Below are positions 9,366 to 18,921 of a stretch of 55,567 bases of DNA, one piece after another. Position numbers and translations under genes: made by a program. The DNA lies in contig CACLRF010000005.1 of the NCBI GenBank assembly GCA_902609235.1, positions 1-55,567 of the forward strand. Reading direction: 5' to 3'. Position 1 is the first letter of the stretch; every line of letters starts with the position of its first letter. This DNA is from an uncultured Pelagibacteraceae bacterium (GTDB lineage: Bacteria > Pseudomonadota > Alphaproteobacteria > Pelagibacterales > Pelagibacteraceae). The notes under the pieces were generated by a model. The model saw only the letters and a program-made list of their open reading frames with translations. It ran no database searches and was not told where the DNA came from.

Positions 9366-10417
9366 TAATTTTTGATTATCTGGTTAAAAACTTTAATACC
9401 TTGCATAACTTCATTAACATCATGAATTCTTAAAATCTGAATTCCTCGCATCATCAAATAAATTGAAGAAGCCATAGTTCCACCAATCCTTGTTTCGCTA
9501 TCATTTTTTTTTGATATATCTTTAATAAATCTTTTTCTTGAATTCCCTACTAGTATAGGAAAACCTAATGAATGAAAAATAGAAACACCTCTTATAAGAT
9601 TCATATTATGTTTCAAATTTTTTCCAAATCCAATTCCAGGATCTAAAATTATATTATTGTGTTTAATACCTTTAGACCTTATTAATTTAATCTTATTTTC
9701 AAAATAATCATAAATATCTAATAATTCATTTTTATATTTCGCTTTCTTTTGCATATTTTCTGGCGTTCCAACTGAATGCTGTATTACAAATGGAATTTTA
9801 TACTTTTTTAAAACATTTATTGTATTAGGATCATGGCTTAATCCCGAAACATCATTAATAAGTTTAACCCCCATTCTAATACCATTTTCCATAATTGCAG
9901 ATTTTCTTGTGTCTAAAGATACTGGTATTTTTTTTACAATTACTTTTAATGTCTTATTAATTCTATACCATTCTTGATTTTCATTTACTTCCTTCGATCC
10001 TGGTCTTGTAGACTCTCCACCAACATCTACTAACGAAGCACCGGTTTTATATAAATAGATAGCATGATTGACGCCTTTATTATTTTTGTTAAATTTTCCT
10101 CCATCGGAAAAACTATCAGGAGTTAGATTTAAAACACCCAATATATTTGGAATTTTTTTAAAATTTAAATTTGAAAAATTTGATTTTTTTGAGCTAATTT
10201 TATTTAAATCTGAATTTATTTTTGTTTTAAGTTTTTTTGATAAATTTCTAATTTTATTTATTGAAATTTTTCTAATTTTTTTTCTTGAAATTATCTCAAC
10301 ATGGTCAAAAGATATTTCTTTAATCTGATGTAAAGGGATAGATTGTTTTTTATTTACTAAAATTTTTGATTGTTTGCCGAAGTAGAAATTACACGCTCTT
10401 GTGTAATATCTTGGCAT
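9365..10417 (-). CDS. folP: Dihydropteroate synthase with N-terminal extension
   Basis: Joins p-aminobenzoate to hydroxymethyldihydropterin diphosphate in folate synthesis. The TIM-barrel signature NLTPDSFSDGG is at residues 97-107; DVGGESTRPGS, the DPGIGFGK loop and GNSRKRFI follow. At 350 residues it is about 70-90 longer than E. coli FolP. The extra N-terminal segment (about 1-88, YYTRACNFYFGK then FDHVEIISR) resembles extensions I recall from other alphaproteobacterial FolP proteins and has no known catalytic role. It lies between ftsH and glmM with six- and minus-one-base spacing. Confidence 0.92.
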   Translation of the reverse strand: MPRYYTRACNFYFGKQSKILVNKKQSIPLHQIKEISFDHVEIISRKKIRKISINKIRNLSKKLKTKINSDLNKISSKKSNFSNLNFKKIPNILGVLNLTPDSFSDGGKFNKNNKGVNHAIYLYKTGASLVDVGGESTRPGSKEVNENQEWYRINKTLKVIVKKIPVSLDTRKSAIMENGIRMGVKLINDVSGLSHDPNTINVLKKYKIPFVIQHSVGTPENMQKKAKYKNELLDIYDYFENKIKLIRSKGIKHNNIILDPGIGFGKNLKHNMNLIRGVSIFHSLGFPILVGNSRKRFIKDISKKNDSETRIGGTMASSIYLMMRGIQILRIHDVNEVMQGIKVFNQIIKN

Positions 10418-10423
10418 TATTTA

Positions 10424-12331
10424 TTAATGAACAATTTTTGGTTTCAAACCCATGGCGCCCAAAGCTGAGTCTTGATCATCTTTTGATTCTGGGTTATCTA
10501 AAATTTTATCTTTAGGATATAAATTTTTATTAATTATATTCTCTATTTCTTCACCAGTTAAAGTCTCATAAGTTATTAAAGCTTTTGCAATTTTATGTAG
10601 ATCATCTATTTTTTCTGTTAAAATTTCCTTAGCTTTATTATATCCTTCATCTACAAGCTTTCTTATTTCTTTATCAATTTTCTGAGCAACTTCCTCTGAT
10701 ACCGATTGAGTTTGCGTAACTGATCTTCCCAAAAACACTTCTTCTTGGTTTTCACCATATTCAACAGGGCCCATTTCTTCACTCATTCCATATTTTGTAA
10801 CCATAGCTCTTGCAAGTTGTGTAGCCTGGTTAATATCAGACCCATTTCCTCCACCTGCTCCTGTAGATATATTATCTTTTCCAAAAATTAATTCTTCAGC
10901 CACTCTTCCCCCAAAACAAACAGCTAGTCTCGCTTTAAGATATTTTATTGAGTAACCGTGTTTGTCTCTTTCAGGTAGGTTCATTACCATTCCAAGAGCT
11001 CTTCCTCTTGGTATAATAGTAGCTTTGTGAATTGGATCATAACTTGGCATATTAAAGGACACTAGAGCATGCCCACCTTCATGGTATGCAGTCAGTTTTT
11101 TCTCATCTTCTGTCATGACCATTGAACGTCTTTCAGCACCCATCATAACTTTATCTTTTGCTTCCTCAAATTCAAGTAATGTGACTATTCTCTTATTTTT
11201 TCTCGCTGCTAACAAAGCTGCTTCATTAACTATATTTGCAAGATCAGCTCCTGAAAATCCTGGTGTGCCTCTTGCTATTGTTCTTAAATTAACATCTGGT
11301 GCCATTTTTATTTTTTTCACATGAACTTTTAAAATTTTTTCTCTGCCAATAATATCTGGATTTGAAACCACTACTTGTCTGTCAAATCTTCCTGGTCTCA
11401 ATAAAGCTGGATCGAGCACATCTGGTCTGTTTGTTGCAGCTATAATTATAACACCTTCATTTGTATCAAAACCATCCATTTCAACTAATAACTGGTTTAA
11501 GGTTTGTTCTCTCTCATCATTTCCACCCCCTAGTCCTGCTCCTCTACTTCTTCCAACAGCATCTATCTCATCTATAAAAATAATACATGGAGAATTTTTT
11601 TTACCTTGTTCAAACATGTCTCTTACTCTAGATGCTCCTACTCCAACGAACATCTCAACAAAATCAGAACCTGAAATAGTGAAAAACGGAACACCTGCTT
11701 CACCCGCAATTGCTCTTGCTAATAAAGTTTTACCAGTTCCCGGGGGTCCAACAAGTAAAGCTCCTCTTGGAATTTTACCACCCAACCTACTAAATTTTTT
11801 AGGATCTTTTAAAAATTCTACCATTTCTTCTACTTCTTCTTTAGCTTCCTCTACACCAGCAACATCATTAAAAGTAACCTTTCCTTTTAATTCATTCATC
11901 ATTTTAGCTTTTGATTTTCCAAATCCCATTGCACCACCTTTGCCACCCTGCATTTGTCTCATGAAGAAAATCCATACTGCAATCAGTAATAACATTGGAA
12001 ACCATGATAAGAGTACACCAAACAATGAAGGCATTTTTTCATCTAACGGTGCTGCTGAAATACTCACACCTTTCTCTGATAATTTTTCTATAAGATTTGG
12101 ATCATTAGGAGCATAGGTTGAAAAAGAATTTCCATTCGAATAAGTACCTTTGATGTTATTTCCCTGAATCTCAACTTTTAGAACTTCACCGTCCTCAACT
12201 GAATTTAAAAAATCTGAAAATATAATTTGATTTCCACCTCTAACATTAGACTGTGGATTTTTAAACATGTTATAAAGACCTATAGTTAAAAAAACTATAA
12301 TTCCCCACATTGCAAGATTTTTTAAATTCAT
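10424..12331 (-). CDS. ftsH: ATP-dependent zinc metalloprotease FtsH
   Basis: A membrane-anchored AAA+ protease for misfolded membrane proteins, and for LpxC and RpoH in E. coli. Two transmembrane helices (about residues 6-23 and 103-124) bracket a periplasmic domain. Walker A GPPGTGKT is at 195-202, Walker [10 protein letters not shown] at 250-258, and the second region of homology runs around 298-318 ([21 protein letters not shown] split by eye). The zinc site HEGGH is at 417-421. The 635-residue length is normal. It follows tilS, as in many proteobacteria, with a 63-base gap that probably contains its promoter. Confidence 0.97.
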   Translation of the reverse strand: MNLKNLAMWGIIVFLTIGLYNMFKNPQSNVRGGNQIIFSDFLNSVEDGEVLKVEIQGNNIKGTYSNGNSFSTYAPNDPNLIEKLSEKGVSISAAPLDEKMPSLFGVLLSWFPMLLLIAVWIFFMRQMQGGKGGAMGFGKSKAKMMNELKGKVTFNDVAGVEEAKEEVEEMVEFLKDPKKFSRLGGKIPRGALLVGPPGTGKTLLARAIAGEAGVPFFTISGSDFVEMFVGVGASRVRDMFEQGKKNSPCIIFIDEIDAVGRSRGAGLGGGNDEREQTLNQLLVEMDGFDTNEGVIIIAATNRPDVLDPALLRPGRFDRQVVVSNPDIIGREKILKVHVKKIKMAPDVNLRTIARGTPGFSGADLANIVNEAALLAARKNKRIVTLLEFEEAKDKVMMGAERRSMVMTEDEKKLTAYHEGGHALVSFNMPSYDPIHKATIIPRGRALGMVMNLPERDKHGYSIKYLKARLAVCFGGRVAEELIFGKDNISTGAGGGNGSDINQATQLARAMVTKYGMSEEMGPVEYGENQEEVFLGRSVTQTQSVSEEVAQKIDKEIRKLVDEGYNKAKEILTEKIDDLHKIAKALITYETLTGEEIENIINKNLYPKDKILDNPESKDDQDSALGAMGLKPKIVH

Positions 12332-12394
12332 AGGTTTAAAATAAGAATTATTATTAAATTAACAAGTGACAAAATATCAGTCATTTCATCAACT

Positions 12395-13423
12395 TTAACG
12401 CTCTTTTGATACTATAACTGAGTTATTTACCTTCTTTATTACACAGTTTCCTAAAGTAGTCATGAGTGAGTTATCATTTTTAATTTGATAAATTAAGTTA
12501 TCAATTTTTTTTCCTCTTGCTGGGTAGTATTTTTTACCAACAGCTTTTAACACTTCTGTTAGAGACCTAAAAACTACTTCTTCTGGTTGAAGGAAAAAAT
12601 TTTTATTCAAGATAACAAACTTATTAATATTTAAAATTGTTGAATTATCTTTTAAATTTTTTTCTACAAAATATTTAATTGACTCGTTAGCAAATTTTAA
12701 ATTTTTAATCGTTAGATTTAATTTATCATTATCCAAACCCTCTAATTCCAAGTTTTTTATAAAATTTCTAATTTTTACTCTTTTAAATTCATCATTTTTA
12801 TTCGAAGGGTCTTCAACATAGTTTTTAAAAACTTTTTTGGTAATATATTCTAAATTTTTTTTAGAGAATTTTAACAAAGGTCTTATCAAATTAATATTTT
12901 GTAGGTTAGTTTTTTGATCAAATGACACCATACCATTTAAACCACTTCCTCTTAAAATTCTTATAAAAAAATTCTCTATTAAATCATCCTTATGATGACC
13001 TAATAAAATATTATTTGTTTTTAATTTTTTTGCTTTGTTTATCATCAGTGCATATCTTTTATCTCTCGCAATAGATTGAATGTTGCTTTTTGGTTTTTTT
13101 CCAACCCAGGTTAAAATCTCAAGATTAATAGACAATTTTTTTAGAAGTAATTTTACAAATTTTGCCTCTTTTGTTGAATTATTTCTAAGTCTATGATCAA
13201 TATGCAAAAATTTTACTTTTAGATGTTTTTTAGTCGAGTAAATTTTTGATAAAAAACATAAAGCTAGACTGTCCGGTCCGCCGGAAACTGCAACAATAAA
13301 ATTCTCATTCAGTTTAAGATTTTTTTCAAAAATTTTATAAATTTTAGAAGTTTGTTTATCTTTTAATTGATTTAATAAAAACTTATGAGTCTTGTTTGGT
13401 GCATTCAAATTTTTTGGACTCAT
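12395..13423 (-). CDS. tilS: tRNA(Ile)-lysidine synthase
   Basis: Adds lysine to C34 of the CAU-anticodon tRNA-Ile so that it reads AUA, an abundant codon in this genome. The PP-loop SGGPDS (residues 47-52) identifies the N-type ATP pyrophosphatase domain. HIDHRLR and LGHHKDDLIENFF follow in TilS fashion. The 342-residue length is at the short end, consistent with a reduced C-terminal region. The chosen ATG (13423) gives a 41-base overlap with the end of cpoB; a later start is possible because the first 35 or so residues are not conserved. Confidence 0.9.
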   Translation of the reverse strand: MSPKNLNAPNKTHKFLLNQLKDKQTSKIYKIFEKNLKLNENFIVAVSGGPDSLALCFLSKIYSTKKHLKVKFLHIDHRLRNNSTKEAKFVKLLLKKLSINLEILTWVGKKPKSNIQSIARDKRYALMINKAKKLKTNNILLGHHKDDLIENFFIRILRGSGLNGMVSFDQKTNLQNINLIRPLLKFSKKNLEYITKKVFKNYVEDPSNKNDEFKRVKIRNFIKNLELEGLDNDKLNLTIKNLKFANESIKYFVEKNLKDNSTILNINKFVILNKNFFLQPEEVVFRSLTEVLKAVGKKYYPARGKKIDNLIYQIKNDNSLMTTLGNCVIKKVNNSVIVSKER

Positions 13424-14390
13424 ATTTTGCTTTTTGTATTACAGACTGATTTGCATTAGGATATTGTAATTCTACACCATTTATCATTTTACATCCTTGG
13501 TCTTTTTCACCAATTTGAACCATTGATACTCCAAGTTTTAATAGATTAATTGGAGCTTTTTTTCCTTTAGGATATTTTTGGTAACCTTCTAAATAGGCAG
13601 AAGCTGCATCAGTATATAATTGTCTAATTCTAAATGTTTCTGCGTACCAATATTGTGCGCTACCAGCTAACTCATGATCAGAGTTAGATAGAACAAATTC
13701 CCTAAATGCTCTTTCTGCTGTACTATAGTCTCCAACTTTTAAAAAACTTGTTGCAAATTCATATTGCTTTTCTACATTTAAGTCCTGAGGAAGTATTTTT
13801 TCTTCAGACTGAAAAGTTTCTGTTACTATTGAAGCTGTAGTATCAACAGATTGAATTTGTTGTGAAGTTTCATTTGTTTCTGTATCTTTATATGAAATTG
13901 TTCCTAAATCTTGAGGTTGTGAACTTCCTGGTAAAACTTTTTGCTTATCTGATTTTGGCTTTGAACTTAATTGATTTTCTACACTACTTATATTTCCAGA
14001 GCTGATGTTTGTCTCTATATCTTGAAATCTTATTTGGTTATCTGCCTGAATTTTTGAAACACGGGTAGATAATTTATCTAACTTAAAATTTATTTCTTCA
14101 AATTTATTAGTGAGTTCTCTAAACTGATCCTCAACCTCAGACAATTTTAATAAATGTCTAGTTAAAACATCTTCTGAATTTTGATCCAAATCTGAAACTG
14201 AATTATCATTGGTTTTAGCTTTAACTTCTATAGATCCAGAGTAAACAGCCCTTTCAAGAGTTTTAAGATCATTTTTTATTATTTCTAATGTTTCATAAAT
14301 ATTATGGTTATCCGCAAAAGAAATATTAATAAAAACTACATTTAAGATTAAAAATAATTTTAAAATTACTAATTTAAATATGATCATCAT
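13383..14390 (-). CDS. cpoB: Tol-Pal system protein CpoB/YbgF
   Basis: A periplasmic protein that links Tol-Pal constriction to peptidoglycan synthesis in E. coli. It has an N-terminal signal peptide (about 1-26, ending near FINISFADN) and a trimerising coiled coil at about 75-120 (VEDQFRELTNKFEEINFKLD then LSTRVSKIQ). A low-complexity Ser/Gln/Thr linker and C-terminal TPR-like repeats follow (about 208-330, YEFATSFLKVGDYSTAERAF). The 335-residue length is longer than E. coli CpoB (about 260) because of the linker. It lies in the expected place after pal, but a strong terminator (14421-14460) separates it from pal. Confidence 0.85.
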   Translation of the reverse strand: MMIIFKLVILKLFLILNVVFINISFADNHNIYETLEIIKNDLKTLERAVYSGSIEVKAKTNDNSVSDLDQNSEDVLTRHLLKLSEVEDQFRELTNKFEEINFKLDKLSTRVSKIQADNQIRFQDIETNISSGNISSVENQLSSKPKSDKQKVLPGSSQPQDLGTISYKDTETNETSQQIQSVDTTASIVTETFQSEEKILPQDLNVEKQYEFATSFLKVGDYSTAERAFREFVLSNSDHELAGSAQYWYAETFRIRQLYTDAASAYLEGYQKYPKGKKAPINLLKLGVSMVQIGEKDQGCKMINGVELQYPNANQSVIQKAKYESKKFECTKQDS

Positions 14391-14420
14391 TTAAATTAGA
14401 TTTATGGTTATAAAAATGGC

Positions 14421-14460
14421 AAAAAAAAGACCCTAAATCCAATAAAGGTTTTAGGGTCTT
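14421..14460 (-). terminator. Rho-independent terminator downstream of pal
   Basis: Arms 14427-14437 and 14450-14460 are perfect 11-base inverted repeats (AAGACCCTAAA / TTTAGGGTCTT on the minus strand) around a 12-base loop. They are followed on the minus strand by a run of T (complement of the A-run 14421-14428). It lies 13 bases after the pal stop. It is the clearest intrinsic terminator seen in the window and should end the tol-pal transcript before cpoB. Confidence 0.9.
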
Positions 14461-14473
14461 AAGTTTTAAAAAA

Positions 14474-14965
14474 TTAATTTGCTTTAACAGTTACTGATCT
14501 TCTGTTTTTTGACCAAGCTAATGGGTTTGAACCAGAGTCAACTGGTCTTTCTTTACCATAACTTAATACCGTAATTCTGTCAGAAGATATTCCATAAGTC
14601 ATTAAATAGTCTTTAGCTGCATTTGCTCTTCTTTCACCAAGAGCTAAGTTGTATTCTCTTGTTCCTCTTTCGTCAGCATGACCTTCAAGAACTACATTTA
14701 TGTTTGGATTTTTTCTTAACCAACCTGCTTGGGCTCTTAAAGTTTCTCTTGATGCAGTTGTTAATATCGACTCATTTGTTGCAAAGAAAACTCTGTCTGG
14801 AACACCATCAGCTAAATATTCAACTGTGTCTGTTCCTGTGTAAACATCACCCTGCATTTGACCTTGAATGTCTGTTGCCACTTCTTTTTTAGTTGCACAT
14901 GCAGATAGCACTAAGCAAGCTGCTAATACTAAAAGTGTGTTTTTAAAAATTTTGTTTAATCTCAT
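14474..14965 (-). CDS. pal: Peptidoglycan-associated outer-membrane lipoprotein Pal
   Basis: An outer-membrane lipoprotein whose OmpA-like domain binds diaminopimelate in peptidoglycan and TolB. I chose the ATG at 14965 over an in-frame one at 15028. It has a Shine-Dalgarno GGAGC at 14976-14972 with a 6-base spacer, and it gives a clean lipoprotein signal MRLNKIFKNTLLVL ending in lipobox VLSAC (Cys23). The mature OmpA_C region carries VVLEGHADERGTREYNLALG and YGKERP. The protein is 163 residues, the standard length. tolB is 97 bases upstream and the strong terminator follows. Confidence 0.95.
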   Translation of the reverse strand: MRLNKIFKNTLLVLAACLVLSACATKKEVATDIQGQMQGDVYTGTDTVEYLADGVPDRVFFATNESILTTASRETLRAQAGWLRKNPNINVVLEGHADERGTREYNLALGERRANAAKDYLMTYGISSDRITVLSYGKERPVDSGSNPLAWSKNRRSVTVKAN

Positions 14966-14971
14966 TAAATT

Positions 14972-14976
14972 GCTCC
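14972..14976 (-). promoter_or_regulatory. Ribosome binding site fixing the pal start
   Basis: AAGGAGC on the minus strand, six bases before the ATG at 14965. Clear Shine-Dalgarno sites are uncommon in this window. This one decides between two in-frame starts and suits a highly expressed lipoprotein. Confidence 0.7.
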
Positions 14977-15062
14977 TTGCTGCTAATTTCAATTTCTTAA
15001 CTTTTTCACAACTAAGTAAAGGTTTCAAGTCTAAAAATCAAGAAATTTACAAAAATTAATCT

Positions 15063-16403
15063 TTAATTACTTAATAAAGATGACCATGATGGGTCTGAAG
15101 CATCTGTTCGTGTCTTTATTTGCCTCTCATTATAACCTGTTAAATCTATAGACCATAATTTTGCAGAAAAGCCTTCTCCTTTGGAGTTAGTTTTTGTCTC
15201 TCTGTAAAATATTAAAACCCTTCCATTTGGAGACCATGATGGAGCCTCTTGATAATAATTTTCAGTTAACAATCTTTCACCACTACCATCAGTTCTCATT
15301 ACGCCTATATAAAATTTACCTTTATGTAATTTTGTAAATGCAATTAAATCTCCTCTCGGAGACCATACAGGTGTTCCATATAAACCGTTACCAAAAGAAA
15401 TCCTTTTTACATTACTTCCATCATTCTTCATTACATAAATTTGCTGATAACCACTTCTATCTGAATTAAATGTAATATATTTTCCATCAGGAGAATAAGA
15501 TGGGGAAGTGTCAATTGATGGATGATTAGTAATTTTTTCAACAATTCTATTTTCTAAATCCATGGTGTAAATATCTGACTTACCGTCTTTTGCAAAACTC
15601 ATAATTATTTTTTTACCATCAGGTGAAAAACGTGGTGCAAATGTCATTCCAGGAAAATCTCCAACTACCTCTTGTGTACCAGTTTCTATATCCAATAAAT
15701 AAACCCTTGGCATATTTTTAAAGTAAGACAAATAGGTTACCATTTGACTTGCTGGATTAAATCGTGGTGTTAAGACTAACTCATTCCCTAATGTCAAAAA
15801 TTTATTATTAGCTCCGTCTTGATCCATTATTGCTAATTTTTTTATTCTTTGTGTTTTTGGTCCTTCTTCTGAGACATAAATTATTCTTGTATCAAAATAA
15901 CCTTTTTCTCCTGTAAGCCTTTCGTAAACTTTATCAGAAATTATATGCCCTACTCTTCTCCAATTATTAGGGACTGTGGTAAAAGCTAAAGCCATCATTT
16001 CTTTAGCAGCTAAAACATCCCATAATCTAAACTCAACTCTTAATTTATCGTCAACATAATTTACTTTCCCAGTAATAAGTGCTTGAGCTTTAATTAAATT
16101 CCAATCCTCAAATCTTGGTTTTAAATTTGCAATATCAGCAGCTTGTAAAAAAGCTTTTTTATCGAGAGGGTTAAATAATCCTGAAGTCCTCAAATTGTTC
16201 TCAACGATATTTGATATTTCAGAACCAATATTTTCTTTTTTAAGAATTTTTTCAAAACCTTTTCTAGATTCTTCGTCAATTGATAGGGGAGAAACTGCTA
16301 ATGGAAGTGGATTTAAATTTCCCCGAGTTATATCAACTTCTATTAAAGCATTTGCATTGATAGGTATTAGTATAAATAATAAAATTAAAATTTTTTTTGT
16401 CAT
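15063..16403 (-). CDS. tolB: Tol-Pal translocation protein TolB
   Basis: A periplasmic beta-propeller that links the inner-membrane TolQRA motor to Pal. It has a signal peptide of about residues 1-19 (lipid-free, ending INANA), the TolB N-terminal domain at about 20-160, and then six-bladed propeller repeats with the PD40 pattern ([60 protein letters not shown]). The 446-residue length fits. It lies 9 bases after tolA in the tolQRAB order. Confidence 0.95.
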   Translation of the reverse strand: MTKKILILLFILIPINANALIEVDITRGNLNPLPLAVSPLSIDEESRKGFEKILKKENIGSEISNIVENNLRTSGLFNPLDKKAFLQAADIANLKPRFEDWNLIKAQALITGKVNYVDDKLRVEFRLWDVLAAKEMMALAFTTVPNNWRRVGHIISDKVYERLTGEKGYFDTRIIYVSEEGPKTQRIKKLAIMDQDGANNKFLTLGNELVLTPRFNPASQMVTYLSYFKNMPRVYLLDIETGTQEVVGDFPGMTFAPRFSPDGKKIIMSFAKDGKSDIYTMDLENRIVEKITNHPSIDTSPSYSPDGKYITFNSDRSGYQQIYVMKNDGSNVKRISFGNGLYGTPVWSPRGDLIAFTKLHKGKFYIGVMRTDGSGERLLTENYYQEAPSWSPNGRVLIFYRETKTNSKGEGFSAKLWSIDLTGYNERQIKTRTDASDPSWSSLLSN

Positions 16404-16412
16404 TTAAATATA

Positions 16413-17276
16413 TTACCCTTCTAACATCTCTCTTGCATCAAAATTTAATTGTAATTCTTTCCATCTTTCATATCCAGTTGTTGGAACTCTTAATGGTTGG
16501 CATAACTTGACAGCTCTCAAAGCACTTTCTGCCAAAACCTTATAGAATCCTTGGCCTGGTTTATTCATTCTTGCATGGTCCAAAATTTCTGTTTTTGATA
16601 CCGTTCCATCAGGTTTCAATTTTAACTTTATTCTTACCAATAAATTTTCATTGTATGGTAATCCTAATGGAATACTCCAACACCCAAATATTTGTGCCTT
16701 AAGAGCATCCTCTTCGCTTAGTGTAAGACCTGTATTTTCTACATTTCTCTCTCGATCTTGAGAAATGTCGTCATTTGTTTTTAAAACTTCTGCACTCTCT
16801 TCTTTTGATTTATCAATTAAAGCAGCAATATTATTTGGATCAAACAAATCTTTTTTTTCAAATTCTGATACCTGTTTAACTTCTTCATCTACTTTCTCAG
16901 GATTTTGTTTTTTTTCCTCCTTTGTTTCAATCTTTTTTAAAGTTTTATCTGGAAGTGGAATTGCTTCAGGTGTTTCATTCTCTATTTTTTTATTATTTTG
17001 ATCAGGAGCCAGAACGGTCTTTGTTTTGGTTTTTTCTACTTTTTTTGGTGGAGCTTGTTCTGAAACAAGTTTTTTTTCTTCTTCTTTTACTTTCTCAATT
17101 ATTTTTTTAGCCTTAGGTGCAAATGGAATATTAGTTTTTTCTGTTATTTGAATTAACTCAACTGATACAATTGGTGGAATATCAAGTGGTTTCTTTGCCA
17201 AAAAAGGTAAGCTGATAGCTGTTATAAAAATTAACAAAGCATGTAAAGCAGAAGAAATAATTAAACTTCTATTCAC
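16413..17276 (-). CDS. tolA: TolA-like cell envelope protein
   Basis: The probable TolA, which spans the periplasm and transmits TolQR proton-driven motion to Pal/TolB. It has one N-terminal transmembrane helix (about residues 4-25) and a long Lys/Glu/Pro-rich stalk (about 50-170). A C-terminal domain of TonB/TolA type (about 190-287) has paired cysteines and a KLKPDGTVSKTEIL segment. The start is GTG (17276). The call rests on position between tolR and tolB plus this layout; stalk sequence is not diagnostic. Confidence 0.85.
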   Translation of the reverse strand: MNRSLIISSALHALLIFITAISLPFLAKKPLDIPPIVSVELIQITEKTNIPFAPKAKKIIEKVKEEEKKLVSEQAPPKKVEKTKTKTVLAPDQNNKKIENETPEAIPLPDKTLKKIETKEEKKQNPEKVDEEVKQVSEFEKKDLFDPNNIAALIDKSKEESAEVLKTNDDISQDRERNVENTGLTLSEEDALKAQIFGCWSIPLGLPYNENLLVRIKLKLKPDGTVSKTEILDHARMNKPGQGFYKVLAESALRAVKLCQPLRVPTTGYERWKELQLNFDAREMLEG

Positions 17277-17281
17277 TTTAA

Positions 17282-17698
17282 TTACCTTTGTTTATATGGT
17301 TCTGAAATCAATGCTACTTTAGTAAAACCAGATCCTGATAGTAATCCCATTATTTCTAAAACTCTTCCATAATTTATAGTTTTATCACCTCTAACATAAA
17401 TTCTGGTATCAGTTCTATTTTTTGAAACCGCTAAAACCTTTGCAATAATATTGTCGTATTCAACTTTTGCTTCTTGAATAAAAATTTCACCTTTTGCATT
17501 AATTGAAAGTGTTAAAGGTTCTGTCTCTTCTGGCAAAGAGTCTGCTGAACTTTCTGGTAAATCAACTTGAACACCAACAGTTAACAATGGAGCTGTAACC
17601 ATAAAAATTATTAATAATACAAGCATTACATCCACAAAAGGAGTAACATTTATTTCACTCATTGGTTCTTTAGAAGAACGATTTAATTTAAATGCCAT
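17282..17698 (-). CDS. tolR: Tol-Pal motor protein TolR (ExbD family)
   Basis: An inner-membrane protein with one transmembrane helix (about residues 22-42) and a periplasmic domain. It forms the proton channel with TolQ. The essential channel aspartate is Asp23 in INVTPFVDVMLVLLI (17-31), the same numbering as E. coli TolR. The length, 138 residues, is standard. It starts one base before the tolQ stop ends (17698/17699), indicating coupling. Confidence 0.93.
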   Translation of the reverse strand: MAFKLNRSSKEPMSEINVTPFVDVMLVLLIIFMVTAPLLTVGVQVDLPESSADSLPEETEPLTLSINAKGEIFIQEAKVEYDNIIAKVLAVSKNRTDTRIYVRGDKTINYGRVLEIMGLLSGSGFTKVALISEPYKQR

Positions 17699-18373
17699 TT
17701 AAATAATTGTTAAAAATCTTTTTGAAAAATTTTCTAATTTTTCTGAATATTTTTTGGCATCATTATTGAATTTATTGTATGCCACTACTGCTGGTATTGC
17801 AGCTAATAGACCAAGTGCAGTTGCAAATAAAGCTTCGGCTATCCCCGGGGCAACTATCGCAAGACTTGTGTTTCTTGAAATAGCTATAGATTGAAAAGAA
17901 TTCATAATTCCCCAAACAGTGCCAAACAATCCAATAAATGGTGCGGTTGAGCCTACTGTTGCCAAAAAAGTAAAACCTTTTTCAATTTTTGTCATTTGTT
18001 TTTCAATTCCAGCTTCTAATGATGCACTCATTCTCTCACTAATATTGGTTCTTGTTTTTTTTTTAAGCAAACTTTCCATTGCATCTTGAAACACAAGTGA
18101 CATTGGATCTTCAAGTTTACTAGGTAAACTATTATAAAAAGTTTCAGCAGATTTAGAATTCCAAAATTTTTCTTCAAATGCCTCTGAAGATTTAGTTATT
18201 TTTTTAAATAAACGAAACTTTTCAATAATTACAGCCCAAGAATATATTGAGCACAATATTAGTATAATCATTACAGACTTAACAATTATGTCTGCTCTAA
18301 AAAATAAATTGAATAATGAAAAATCAGTATTTGTTCCTAATTCAACTGCTTTTGCTGCTATATCTGCTTCCAT
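17699..18373 (-). CDS. tolQ: Tol-Pal motor protein TolQ (ExbB/MotA family)
   Basis: An inner-membrane stator with three transmembrane helices at about residues 30-50, 130-155 and 165-190. The conserved MotA/ExbB block FLATVGSTAPFIGLFGTVWG (about 137-156) and IAEALFATALGLLAAIPAVV (about 178-197) line the channel. The 224-residue length is normal. It is the first gene of the tolQRAB-pal run; ybgC, which normally precedes it, is missing here. The 53-base gap to the nuclease gene upstream may hold its promoter. Confidence 0.95.
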   Translation of the reverse strand: MEADIAAKAVELGTNTDFSLFNLFFRADIIVKSVMIILILCSIYSWAVIIEKFRLFKKITKSSEAFEEKFWNSKSAETFYNSLPSKLEDPMSLVFQDAMESLLKKKTRTNISERMSASLEAGIEKQMTKIEKGFTFLATVGSTAPFIGLFGTVWGIMNSFQSIAISRNTSLAIVAPGIAEALFATALGLLAAIPAVVAYNKFNNDAKKYSEKLENFSKRFLTII

Positions 18374-18426
18374 ACTTACTCATCACACGTAAATGTGTCA
18401 TGATTTTGTCTGTTAATTTAAATTGA

Positions 18427-18921
18427 TTATTCTTCTTTTTGATAAGTTTCGTAGAAAAAACTAGCTATTAGAATAGCATCTGCCTTGTTATTATCTTTCT
18501 TTTTTGACAATTGCGATGAAAAATATGGAAAAATTTCAATAGCTCTTGTTCTGCTAGCATCTTTTTCTGAATTAATAAGATTAAAATATTTTTTCCACTT
18601 AGCAGGCCTCACATAATAAACAGGTAAATGCATTGCGCTGCATATCCCTTTTAAAATACCAAAAGATTGACCAAAATTAAACATACTGGTAACGCCCTGA
18701 CCAGGCATTGCAGAAACTTGTTCAATTACAACCTTTATATTTTTTTTATCAAATTTGTTTATCCTTTCACTAATTTCATTAAATATTTGAGCACCATTTA
18801 CTTGTCGCTTATTCTTCTTACCATCTGTCATGGTTGGCATTTCAATTACATCTTTTATTATGCCGTCCTGAAAAAAACAGATTGATCCTGAGATACCTGG
18901 ATCAATTCCAATAATCATCAT
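18427..18921 (-). CDS. ruvC: RuvC-like Holliday junction nuclease, phage-type family
   Basis: An RNase-H-fold nuclease predicted to cut Holliday junctions. Acidic residues fit a RuvC-type two-metal site: Asp7 in IGIDPGISGS (4-13), Glu67 in VVIEQV (64-69), Asp143 and Asp148 in KKDNNKADA (141-149). The block AMPGQGVTSMFNFGQSFG (71-88) and PAKWKKYF (106-113) are typical, in my experience, of phage and organellar-like RuvC proteins rather than the E. coli type. The position next to yebC is the normal ruvC place, so it likely serves as the cellular resolvase. ruvA and ruvB do not follow. The ATG at 18916-18918 (second Met) is an alternative start. Confidence 0.78.
   Translation of the reverse strand: MMIIGIDPGISGSICFFQDGIIKDVIEMPTMTDGKKNKRQVNGAQIFNEISERINKFDKKNIKVVIEQVSAMPGQGVTSMFNFGQSFGILKGICSAMHLPVYYVRPAKWKKYFNLINSEKDASRTRAIEIFPYFSSQLSKKKDNNKADAILIASFFYETYQKEE

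Noticed and set aside
11616..12116. 166-residue open frame opposite ftsH
   Set aside because: It lies antisense to conserved AAA+ motifs and has Ser/Thr/Pro-rich composition typical of a shadow frame.
14966..15028. Longer Pal start with 21 extra residues
   Set aside because: The extra residues spoil the lipoprotein signal, and the Shine-Dalgarno points to the ATG at 14965.
18374..18426. Inverted repeat ACAC-GTAAAT-GTGT upstream of tolQ as an operator
   Set aside because: Only four paired bases; not distinguishable from chance.
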